From positions 1 through 40,585 of the forward strand of contig NZZV01000015.1 in assembly GCA_002698945.1 (NCBI GenBank): a stretch of DNA of 40,585 bases, read 5' to 3'. The notes below the pieces were generated by a model. It was given only the letters and a program-made list of their open reading frames with translations. It made no database searches and was not told where the DNA came from. Below are positions 31,035 to 38,236 of this stretch, in pieces. This DNA comes from Acidimicrobiaceae bacterium (GTDB lineage: Bacteria; Actinomycetota; Acidimicrobiia; Acidimicrobiales; Ilumatobacteraceae). The position numbers and the translations under genes were made by a program. The stretch's first letter is position 1, and every line of letters begins with the position of its first letter.

Positions 31035-32195
31035 TCAGCGTTCGAAGTGGTCGGGGATGATGAGGTCGGCGGGGGACAGGTCGTCGATCGACGACTTGCC
31101 GAGGCCGAGCATCGCCGAGTCGATCCCCATCCGGAGCACGTCGAGGACGTTCTCGACGCCGGCCTGCCCGTTGGCGGCGAGACCCCAGAGGTAGGCCCGC
31201 CCGATCATCGTCGCCTTCGCACCGAGCGCGAGCGCCTTGACGACGTCACTGCCACGTCGGATGCCACCGTCCATCACGACGTCGACCTGATCGCCGACGG
31301 CGGCGGCGATGCCCGGGAGCACGCGCAGCGGCGACGGGGTGCCGTCAAGATTGTTCCCACCGTGGTTCGACACCGAGATCGCGGTGGCGCCGGTGTCGAC
31401 CGCGCGCTTGGCCTCGTCGACGCGCATGATGCCCTTCACCATGAACTCCCCACCCCACTGCCCGCGCAACCAGGCGATGTCGTCCCAGGTCGGCGGGGGC
31501 GTGCCCATCCAGGTGCCGTACGCCTCGAAGAAGCCGGGCACCCGTTGACCGGGCGGCACGAAGTTCGGCACGCCGAGCCCGGGGAGCGAACCGGTGCGCA
31601 CCCACTCCCACAACCATTGCGGCTTCACGGCGACCTCGGGAGCGTGCTTGATCATCGTGCGCAAGCTCATGTCCTGCGGGATGTCGGGGCTGCCCCAGTC
31701 GCGGCTGTGGACGAACGACCAGTCGAGGGTGACGATCAGCCCGACTGCGCCGGCCCCCTTGGCCCGCTCGAGACGCGCCGCCATCGAGTCGCGGTCGCCG
31801 GCCCAGTAGATCTGGAAGAAGGTCTGCGGATTGGCGGCGATCACGTCTTCGATCGGCTTGCTCGCGAACGACGAGAGCCCCATCGCGAGCCCACGGGCGG
31901 CCGCGGCACGGGCGACGGCGACCTCTCCGTCGGGGTGCACGGCCTGTACACCGGTCGGCGAGATCATCACGGGCATCGACAGCGGCTGGCCCATGACCTC
32001 GGTCGCCATCGAGCGCTCGGCGGGCTGTCCGGCCGTCAGCGGCTTCACGCCGAGTTCGCGGAACGCCGCCTCGTTGTCGTCGAGGGTCTGGCCACGCTCG
32101 GTCCCGGCGACGAGCGCCTTGTACACCGATCGGGGCAGGAGTCGCTTGGCACGCCGCTGCGCGACGGCGACCGATTCGAACCAGCTGTTGGCCAT
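31035..32195 (-). CDS. MftD-like FMN-dependent alpha-hydroxyacid oxidase (pre-mycofactocin synthase homologue)
   Basis: 386 residues. WFESVAVAQRRAKRLLPRSVYKALVAGTE, VISPTGVQAVHPDGEVAVARAAA-type FMN site, FFQIYWAGDRD, DWGSPDIPQDMSL, SVSNHGGNNLDGTP with catalytic His, and DGGIRRGSDVVKALALGAKA. From memory this resembles MftD (Rv0694-type) more closely than lactate oxidase, down to WLWEW and GQAGVENVLDVLRMGIDSA. MftD oxidatively deaminates the mycofactocin precursor. No mftA, B, C, E or F is near, so it may act on another substrate or on a cluster elsewhere. TACGCT sits 7 nt before the ATG. Confidence 0.85.
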   Translation of the reverse strand: MANSWFESVAVAQRRAKRLLPRSVYKALVAGTERGQTLDDNEAAFRELGVKPLTAGQPAERSMATEVMGQPLSMPVMISPTGVQAVHPDGEVAVARAAAARGLAMGLSSFASKPIEDVIAANPQTFFQIYWAGDRDSMAARLERAKGAGAVGLIVTLDWSFVHSRDWGSPDIPQDMSLRTMIKHAPEVAVKPQWLWEWVRTGSLPGLGVPNFVPPGQRVPGFFEAYGTWMGTPPPTWDDIAWLRGQWGGEFMVKGIMRVDEAKRAVDTGATAISVSNHGGNNLDGTPSPLRVLPGIAAAVGDQVDVVMDGGIRRGSDVVKALALGAKATMIGRAYLWGLAANGQAGVENVLDVLRMGIDSAMLGLGKSSIDDLSPADLIIPDHFER

Positions 32196-32202
32196 GTCCG
32201 CG

Positions 32203-32208
32203 AGCGTA
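32203..32208 (-). promoter_or_regulatory. Candidate leaderless -10 box for the MftD-like gene
   Basis: TACGCT on the minus strand ends 7 nt before ATG 32195. Confidence 0.5.
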
Positions 32209-32247
32209 CGGGTGCCGGCCCCCGGACCGACAATCAGCCGGCCGTGC

Positions 32248-32646
32248 TCAGACCGGGATGATGCGGAGCAGGTGGTGCCAGCGGCACTCGGGGCATGCTT
32301 CGACCACGTACGCAGTCATCTCGCCCCCGTACTTGCGCAGCATCCGCCGCAGGTCACGGATCTCCTTCGCCGTCGAGACGCACTTCCCGGACGCGGGCAG
32401 ACGATGACCGAACACGTAGGTGACGATCGAGAGGTGCGCCTCCTCGCAGATCGGACACTCGGCCGACGTCTCGGTGCCGACGTTGCGGGCGGCCCGGATG
32501 AGTTCGGGATGGGCGTCGCACACCTCGGTGCGAGCGACGCGCCCGAGCCGAACCTGGTTGATCAGCATCCGGCGGGCGAGGCGATGATCGACGATGCCGC
32601 GCCGGGGCTGCTCGCCACCGCGCAGCGCACCGACGGAGAAACCCAT
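32248..32646 (-). CDS. DUF5318 family zinc-binding protein
   Basis: 132 residues from ATG 32646 (MGFSVGALRGG), leaderless with TATGCT 6 nt upstream. The order VDHRLARRMLINQVRLGRVARTEVCDAHPELIRAARNVG, CPICEE, YVFGHRLPASGKCVS and CPECRWHHL matches the actinobacterial DUF5318 family. Two Cys pairs (CPIC and CPEC) plus His could bind zinc. In many actinobacteria this gene is conserved near murein or ponA genes (from memory). Function unknown. It is divergent from the methyltransferase gene at 32768. Confidence 0.8.
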   Translation of the reverse strand: MGFSVGALRGGEQPRRGIVDHRLARRMLINQVRLGRVARTEVCDAHPELIRAARNVGTETSAECPICEEAHLSIVTYVFGHRLPASGKCVSTAKEIRDLRRMLRKYGGEMTAYVVEACPECRWHHLLRIIPV

Positions 32647-32652
32647 GCGTCG

Positions 32653-32658
32653 AGCATA
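32653..32658 (-). promoter_or_regulatory. Candidate leaderless -10 box for the DUF5318 gene
   Basis: TATGCT on the minus strand ends 6 nt before ATG 32646. Confidence 0.45.
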
Positions 32659-32767
32659 GATGGTCGCCGACGACGACCCTCCGGGGACCCGTGCCCGGTG
32701 GGCGTCCCGGTGCCCGATGGTCGCCGCGGTCACCTCCGTCGCCGCCCGCATCCGGCAAACTGGTGGC

Positions 32768-33361
32768 GTGACCACGTCAGTGATCAGATTCGGCCGCGAC
32801 CTCCCCACCGACGCCGAGCTGCGCGTCTGCGGCGACATCGGTGACGGCAAGCGCGCCCTCGAACTCGGGGTGAGCCGCGAACAGAACGCGCTCGCGTTCG
32901 CGCTGGCGGGGGCACGCTCGATCGCGGTCGATCCCGACGAGGCCAAGATCACCGCGCTGCGCAGTGCCGCCGCCGAGGCCGAGGTCTCCGTCCAGGCCAT
33001 CACGTCGGGCCTCGCGGACCTCGGTGCGATCTCGAGTGCGTCGCTCGACCTCGTCGTCGCCAACCACACCCTGATCGACGTCGACGACCTCTCGCGACTG
33101 CTGCGCCAGGTGCACCGTGTGATGAAGTCGGGCAAGCCGTTCGTGATCGCGGTGCCGCACCCCTTCGCCGGCGTCTACACGACTGACGAGATGGGTTCGA
33201 AGGTGCACCCGTACGGCTCCGTCGGACGGACGGTCGGCGATTGGTTCATCCATCTCGCCCGTGCCAATTTCCGAGTCGATCAGATCCTCGAACCGGGAGT
33301 CAGCGACATCAGTCCCGTGCCGACGACGCTCATCGTGCGCGCCGTCAAAGAAGGCGACTGA
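32768..33361 (+). CDS. Class I SAM-dependent methyltransferase
   Basis: 197 residues from GTG 32768, the point where the fold begins (VTTSVIRFGRDLPTDAELR). KRALELGVSREQNALAFALAGARSIAVDPDEAKI provides the glycine loop and acidic residue that bind S-adenosylmethionine, in a slightly unusual form (ELGVSREQ for ELGxGxG). SLDLVVANHTLIDVDDLSRLLRQVHRVMKSGKPFVIAVPHPF is motif IV and the post-strand region. Substrate unknown. It ends before a hairpin that separates it from the convergent GGDEF-EAL gene. Confidence 0.75.
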   Translation: MTTSVIRFGRDLPTDAELRVCGDIGDGKRALELGVSREQNALAFALAGARSIAVDPDEAKITALRSAAAEAEVSVQAITSGLADLGAISSASLDLVVANHTLIDVDDLSRLLRQVHRVMKSGKPFVIAVPHPFAGVYTTDEMGSKVHPYGSVGRTVGDWFIHLARANFRVDQILEPGVSDISPVPTTLIVRAVKEGD

Positions 33362-33414
33362 TCCGAGCAGCTCGAACACTCCGGTGGGGCGGTTCGAGCG
33401 GGCAACAGGTGGAA

Positions 33415-33454
33415 CCGACAGGTGAGCGTGAGGGGGTATGCGCTCACCTGCCGG
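33415..33454. terminator. Hairpin between convergent genes
   Basis: Arms 33415-33428 and 33441-33454 pair over 14 positions with one mismatch around a 12-nt loop (aggtgagcg with cgctcacct at the core). The rest of the 207-nt gap between the methyltransferase and GGDEF-EAL genes shows nothing else. Confidence 0.6.
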
Positions 33455-33568
33455 CTCGACACCTGGCACCACGTTACGGACGCGAGCTGACGCGCGTGTT
33501 TCGCGGACGTGAACAGTCGGCGAGTGCGACGCGAGTCACACGGCACCCGACCGTCGACAGCTGGTCCG

Positions 33569-35728
33569 TCAGACGCCGGTGCGTTCGGATTCGATGAGGG
33601 CGGCGGGGCGGGGGCGTCCGAACAGGTAGCCCTGGCCCTTGTCGCATCCCAGCTCGCGCAGTCGGTTCAGTTGGAGCGGCGACTCGATGCCCTCCGCCAC
33701 CACGCTGAGACCGAGCGCCTGGCCGAGCCGGACGACCGCCTCGACGATCGTCGAATCTTCCTGCTCGATGCCGAGCCCGGCCACGAACGACCGGTCGATC
33801 TTGATCGTCTCGACCGGGAACCGCTTGAGGTACGTCAGCGACGAGTAGCCGGTGCCGAAGTCGTCGACCGACAGGTGGAGGCCGAGGCTCCGCAGTTCGC
33901 GCAGTGCCACGGTCGCCGCCTTCACGTCGGAGAGCAGGGCGGTCTCGGTGATCTCCAACCACAGCGCGTCGGCGTTCGTGCCCGTCTCGGCCAGCGCCTC
34001 CGCGACGGTGTCGAAGAACCCGGGGTCGACGAGTTGGCGGGTACCGACGTTCACCGACAGGTAGCAGTCGGCGAACGGTTGCCCGCCCGCCTGCCAGGCC
34101 GCCAACTGGGCGAGCGAGTCGCGCAGGATGCGGTTGCCGAGTTCGGTGAGCAGTCCCGACTCCTCGGCCAGGGGCAGGAACTCACTCGGCGGCAGCAGCC
34201 CGCGGTCGGGGTGCAGCCAGCGGCACAGCACCTCGTAGCCCTGGATGCGACCCGACGGCAGGTCGACGATCGGCTGGAAGTACGGCACGATCTCACCCCG
34301 GTCGATCCCCCGCCGCAGTTCGCCGGTGGTGCGCAGCGCCTGCACCCCCGACACGTGGCTGCCGGCCTCGAACGCCTCCACGCAGTCGCGACCACGGGCC
34401 TTCGCCCGATACATCGCCGCGTCCGCGTCTCGGAGCAGGTCGTTGGGTGACATGCCCGGTTCGTAGTTGGTCGAGTACCCGATCGAGGCCGTCACGTAGA
34501 GGTCGTGCTCGTCGATCGAGATCGGCGCGTGCACGACCCGCCGCAAACGTTCGGCGACGTCGACCGGTTCGCCGCGGAGGACGACGATGAACTCGTCACC
34601 ACCGAACCGAGCGAGCACGTCGTCGTCGCGCAGCACCGACTGCAGCCGGCGGGCGACCTCGGTGATCAGCCGATCGCCGACCTCGTGACCCAGGCTGTCG
34701 TTGATCACCTTGAACTGGTCGAGATCGACGAACAACACCGCGACGTCGTCGATCTCGGCGGTGGCGAGCCGGTCGGCGAGCTTGTGCATGAGGAACGACC
34801 GGTTCGGCAGGCCGGTGAGGTCGTCGTGGCGGGCCGCGTAGCGGAGTTGCTCGGCGGCGCGTCGCTGCTCGGTGACGTCTTCGATGTGCGTGATCGCGAG
34901 CATCTGTCCGTCGTCCTCGGTGGTCGAGACCCGAGTTCGCGCCCAGACGAACTGGCCGTCGCGTCGGCGGTATCGCTGATCGATCCGGAACGACTCGACG
35001 ATGCCGAGTTCGAGTCGGGCACGGTGCGGTTGTGCGGCCCGAACGTCGTCGGGGTGGGTGAACTCGCGCAGCGTGCATCCGACCAACTCGCCGACGTCGT
35101 AGCGCAGCATGTCGGCGAGCGACTGGTTCGCGTCGACGATCCGACCGTCGTCCAGTCGCACCAGGGCCATGCCGGTCGGCGCCGACTGGAACGCCTGCTG
35201 GAATCGTTTGCGCGCCTGGCTCAGTTCGCGTGCCTGCTGCTCGCGTTCGGACACGTCGCGGAACCGCACCACCAGCCGCAACTCCTGGTCGAACACCGAT
35301 GGTTGCCTCGGCAGGTGGAACGACGCCTCGATCACCGCACGGTCGGTGGCACCGGTGTGGACGTGCATCTGGATCGGTTCGACGTCGACACCGTCGAAGG
35401 CACGCTGCAAGCCGGCGGTCAGCTCGGCCTGGTCGTCGGGGTCGACGTAGTCGACCAGGTGCGAATCGACCATGGCGCGCCGGGTCAGGTCGAACATGGC
35501 GAGCGCGGCCGCGTTGGTGGACCGCACGATGCCGTCTCGGTCGACCAACATCACCGCCTCGGGCAGCTCGTCGAGCAGCCGCCGGACCTCGGCCTCGGCC
35601 GACTCGACCACCTCGAGCTGGCGGTTCATGCGCAGGGTCTGGCGACGTGTGTTCCACACGCTGGCGCCGAGCGCGAGCACCGAGATGGTGCCGATGACGA
35701 CCAAGGTGGTGTCGGCGCTCACGTTCAC
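33569..35728 (-). CDS. PAS-PAS-GGDEF-EAL cyclic-di-GMP turnover protein
   Basis: 719 residues from GTG 35728 (TAACCT 6 nt upstream). One N-terminal membrane helix (about 6-25) precedes two PAS domains (about 45-165 and 175-290, the second ending HIEDVTEQRRAAEQL), a GGDEF domain with intact RFGGDEF (motif 376-380) and an EAL domain with EVL (499-501) in GYEVLCRW. Downstream, SVDDFGTGYSSL, TIKIDRSFV and VVAEGIES retain metal-binding and catalytic residues. Both synthesis and hydrolysis of cyclic di-GMP are possible. A PAS ligand would tune activity at the membrane. No RxxD inhibitory site was identified by eye. Confidence 0.93.
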   Translation of the reverse strand: MNVSADTTLVVIGTISVLALGASVWNTRRQTLRMNRQLEVVESAEAEVRRLLDELPEAVMLVDRDGIVRSTNAAALAMFDLTRRAMVDSHLVDYVDPDDQAELTAGLQRAFDGVDVEPIQMHVHTGATDRAVIEASFHLPRQPSVFDQELRLVVRFRDVSEREQQARELSQARKRFQQAFQSAPTGMALVRLDDGRIVDANQSLADMLRYDVGELVGCTLREFTHPDDVRAAQPHRARLELGIVESFRIDQRYRRRDGQFVWARTRVSTTEDDGQMLAITHIEDVTEQRRAAEQLRYAARHDDLTGLPNRSFLMHKLADRLATAEIDDVAVLFVDLDQFKVINDSLGHEVGDRLITEVARRLQSVLRDDDVLARFGGDEFIVVLRGEPVDVAERLRRVVHAPISIDEHDLYVTASIGYSTNYEPGMSPNDLLRDADAAMYRAKARGRDCVEAFEAGSHVSGVQALRTTGELRRGIDRGEIVPYFQPIVDLPSGRIQGYEVLCRWLHPDRGLLPPSEFLPLAEESGLLTELGNRILRDSLAQLAAWQAGGQPFADCYLSVNVGTRQLVDPGFFDTVAEALAETGTNADALWLEITETALLSDVKAATVALRELRSLGLHLSVDDFGTGYSSLTYLKRFPVETIKIDRSFVAGLGIEQEDSTIVEAVVRLGQALGLSVVAEGIESPLQLNRLRELGCDKGQGYLFGRPRPAALIESERTGV

Positions 35729-35734
35729 GGGACG

Positions 35735-35740
35735 AGGTTA
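35735..35740 (-). promoter_or_regulatory. Candidate leaderless -10 box for the GGDEF-EAL gene
   Basis: TAACCT on the minus strand ends 6 nt before GTG 35728. Confidence 0.45.
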
Positions 35741-35805
35741 GATCCGCGCCGGTGGTGAGATCGGTGATGCGCCGCCACCGATCACCCCAGGGGGCCCAGC
35801 CCAGC

Positions 35806-35931
35806 CCGGACACCTGGTGGATGTAATCGCCTGTACGTCCACCGGTGCCGGCAGCCCGGACACCTGGTGGATTTAATCGCCTTTACGTCCACCGGTGGAC
35901 ACCTGGCCGATTTAATCGCCTGTACGTCCGG
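35806..35931. repeat. Family II palindromes: one truncated and one full 76-nt copy
   Basis: The full copy (35856-35931) has the 37-2-37 layout of the copies at 30.9 kb: ccggac ends, gatttaatc blocks and gtccaccggtggac centre. The truncated copy (35806-35847) has the left half plus cggtg only and starts 50 nt earlier. The central block is gatttaatc in both halves, giving one mismatch, so orientation differs from the 30.9-kb pair. They lie between the GGDEF-EAL start and the pcnA stop. Confidence 0.85.
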
Positions 35932-35955
35932 GGATCGGGGAGGGGCGCCGGGAGG

Positions 35956-37377
35956 TCAGGAGCGGGTGGCCCACCACTCGTCGAGCCGCCGCAGCGCCTC
36001 GTCGTCACCGATCAACCCCTCGTCGAGTCGGATGTCGAGCAGGAACTGCAATGCCTCGCCGACCTCGCGGCCGGGACCGATCCCGAGATGGTCCATCACG
36101 GCCTTGCCGTCGAGTTCGGGGCGGATCTTCGCGAGTTCCTCGGCCTCCGCCAACTCGGCGATCCGCGCTTCGAGGTCGTCCATCCGCTTCGACAAGGTGC
36201 GCGCCTTGCGCTCGTTGCGTGTCGTGCAGTCGCAGCGGGTGAGCACGTTCAGTTCGTGCAGCAGATCACCGGCGTCGCGGACGTATCGACGCACGGCGGC
36301 GTCACTCCACCCGAGCCGGTAGGTGTGGAATCGGAGGTGCAGCGCGACCAGCTCGGTCACCGCGGCGACGTCGTCGTTCGAGTACCGCAGCGCCGTCATC
36401 CGCTTCTTGGTCATGCGCGCCCCGACGGCGTCGTGGTGATGGAACGTCGTGCCCTTGCCCTCCAGGTAGCCACGCGTGCGCGGCTTGCCGATGTCGTGGA
36501 AGAGGGCGGCGAGACGGACGAGACGGAAGTCGAAGTCGGGCCGTCCCTCCGGCTGCTCGTGCGGCGGCCGGACGTTCTCGACGACGGCGATCGTGTGGGA
36601 GAGCACGTCCTTGTGCCGGTGGATCGGGTCGTGTTCGAGCCGCATCGCCGACAGCTCGGGGACGAACTGGTCGGCGAGACCGGTGTCGTAGAGGAACCAC
36701 AGCCCCGCGGCGGGATGGTCGACCGTCATCAGCTTGTCGAACTCGTCGCGGATCCGTTCGGCCGACACGATCTCCATCCGCGCCGCCATCGTCTCGACGG
36801 CGGCGACCAGCTCGTCGGTCGGGGTCAGTTCGAACCGGGCGATGAAGCGGGCGGCGCGCAACATGCGCAGCGGATCGTCGCTGAAGCTGATGTCGGGCCC
36901 GAGCGGGGTGCGCAACACCCGCTGCATCAGGTCGACGGCACCGCCGTGCGGATCGACCAGGGTCGGGGTCGCACCACCGGTGAGTTCGAGCGCCATCGCG
37001 TTGATCGTGAAGTCGCGGCGGGCCAGATCGGTCTCGATGTCGTCGGAGTAGGTGACGTGCGGCTTGCGCGAATCGTCGGCGTAGATCTCGGCACGGAAGG
37101 TCGTGATCTCGTAGGTGCGATCGCCGAACTTGGCGCCGATCGTGCCGAACCGCTCCCCTTGCGTCCAGATCGCGTCGGCCCAGCCCTCGATGCACGCCTT
37201 GATCTGCTCGGGGCGGGCGTCGGTCGTCAGGTCGAGGTCGAAATCGTGGCGGCCGGTGTCGACCAGGAGGTCGCGGACGGTGCCGCCGACCAGATAGAGG
37301 CGATGGCCCGCCGCCTCGAAGCGTGCGGCGAGCGGCTGCAGTTCGTCGAGCACGGGGGCGAAGCGGTCCGGGATCAT
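35956..37377 (-). CDS. CCA tRNA nucleotidyltransferase (PcnA-like, with HD domain)
   Basis: 473 residues from ATG 37377. LVGGTVRDLLVD (GGTVRD 31-36) and HDFDLDL (Asp45 and Asp47) form the nucleotidyltransferase catalytic site; RRDFTINAMALE and DPLRMLRAARFIARF are class II CCA/poly(A) motifs. A C-terminal HD phosphohydrolase domain follows (LAALFHDIGKPRTR). It adds or repairs the 3' CCA of tRNAs, needed here because three of the four tRNAs lack an encoded CCA. In actinobacteria the gene sits beside murJ and DUF6049-type genes, as here. Confidence 0.94.
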   Translation of the reverse strand: MIPDRFAPVLDELQPLAARFEAAGHRLYLVGGTVRDLLVDTGRHDFDLDLTTDARPEQIKACIEGWADAIWTQGERFGTIGAKFGDRTYEITTFRAEIYADDSRKPHVTYSDDIETDLARRDFTINAMALELTGGATPTLVDPHGGAVDLMQRVLRTPLGPDISFSDDPLRMLRAARFIARFELTPTDELVAAVETMAARMEIVSAERIRDEFDKLMTVDHPAAGLWFLYDTGLADQFVPELSAMRLEHDPIHRHKDVLSHTIAVVENVRPPHEQPEGRPDFDFRLVRLAALFHDIGKPRTRGYLEGKGTTFHHHDAVGARMTKKRMTALRYSNDDVAAVTELVALHLRFHTYRLGWSDAAVRRYVRDAGDLLHELNVLTRCDCTTRNERKARTLSKRMDDLEARIAELAEAEELAKIRPELDGKAVMDHLGIGPGREVGEALQFLLDIRLDEGLIGDDEALRRLDEWWATRS

Positions 37378-37386
37378 GGCCCCGCC

Positions 37387-37392
37387 AGGCTA
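37387..37392 (-). promoter_or_regulatory. Candidate -10 box for the CCA-adding enzyme
   Basis: TAGCCT on the minus strand ends 9 nt before ATG 37377, slightly further than for other leaderless genes. Confidence 0.35.
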
Positions 37393-37490
37393 ACGAGCCG
37401 ACGGGACGTCTGGTCTGGGATCGAACTCGACCGTGCACGAACCGGAGCCGTCCGGGCGGGGGCGCCCAGGAAATCGGCCGACAACCGGAC

Positions 37491-37496
37491 TACCGT
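37491..37496 (+). promoter_or_regulatory. Candidate leaderless -10 box for the GNAT-DUF6049 operon
   Basis: TACCGT ends 7 nt before GTG 37504, which supports that start. Confidence 0.5.
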
Positions 37497-37503
37497 CGCG
37501 TGC

Positions 37504-38232
37504 GTGAATCAATCTGCGGTGCGGACCACACGGCCCGTGGCACGCACATGGCGGATGCGTGCCTGGCCGAGCGATGCCTCGGTCGCGCACCTGATCTTCA
37601 CCGATCATCAGCACCTCCCCCACCCCGACGAGCTCGATGAGGCGGTCGAGCACGCCGAACGCAAGGGGGCACGCGCCATCCGGACCTCCGCGATGTTCCC
37701 GAACGCCGCCGCGATCGTCCTCGCGGACGGGTTCGAGGTGATCGATCGTCTCGCCCTGTTGTCATGCGATCTGTCGGCCGATCTGTCGGCCGAACTGCCC
37801 TTGCCGCGTCGCGCGGTCCGACTCGGCCGACTCCACCCCTGGCATCTCACCCCGTGCAGCAGGATCGATCGCAACGCGTTCGGATTGATGTGGGGCAACA
37901 CGGCGACGAGCCTGCGCGACGTCCGACACGCGACCCCGTCGTCGTACGCCCGGGTCGCCCGCACCGACGACGGGATCGTCGGGTTCGCGATCTCCGGCGC
38001 GGCCGGCGTCCACGGCTACCTGCAACGACTCGCCGTCGACCCGACCGCCCGCCGACGCGGGGCCGGTCACGACCTGGTGCTCGACGCCCTCGAGTGGATG
38101 CGCCGCCGCGGCGCCGCCACCGCGCTCGTCAACACCGGCGTCACCAACGAGGCCGCCCTCACGCTGTACCGCTCGATCGGATTCCGCGACCTGACCGACG
38201 AGCTCGTGATCGCCGAGCGACGACTCACGTGA
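37504..38232 (+). CDS. GNAT family N-acetyltransferase
   Basis: 242 residues from GTG 37504 (leaderless). The first 120 residues (RTWRMRAWPSDASVAHLIF, AIRTSAMFPNAAAIVLADGF) form a degenerate GNAT-like half. The second half has the complete acetyl-CoA site: VHGYLQRLAVDPTARRRGAGHDLVLDALEWM, then NTGVTNEAALTLYRSIGF. Substrate unknown. The next gene begins 4 nt after its stop, so they are an operon. In other actinobacteria a NUDIX gene often occupies this place before the DUF6049-murJ pair (from memory). Confidence 0.8.
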   Translation: MNQSAVRTTRPVARTWRMRAWPSDASVAHLIFTDHQHLPHPDELDEAVEHAERKGARAIRTSAMFPNAAAIVLADGFEVIDRLALLSCDLSADLSAELPLPRRAVRLGRLHPWHLTPCSRIDRNAFGLMWGNTATSLRDVRHATPSSYARVARTDDGIVGFAISGAAGVHGYLQRLAVDPTARRRGAGHDLVLDALEWMRRRGAATALVNTGVTNEAALTLYRSIGFRDLTDELVIAERRLT

Positions 38233-38236
38233 GATC

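Noticed and set aside
31035-32195. Complete mycofactocin locus
   Set aside because: None of the flanking genes resembles mftA, B, C, E or F.
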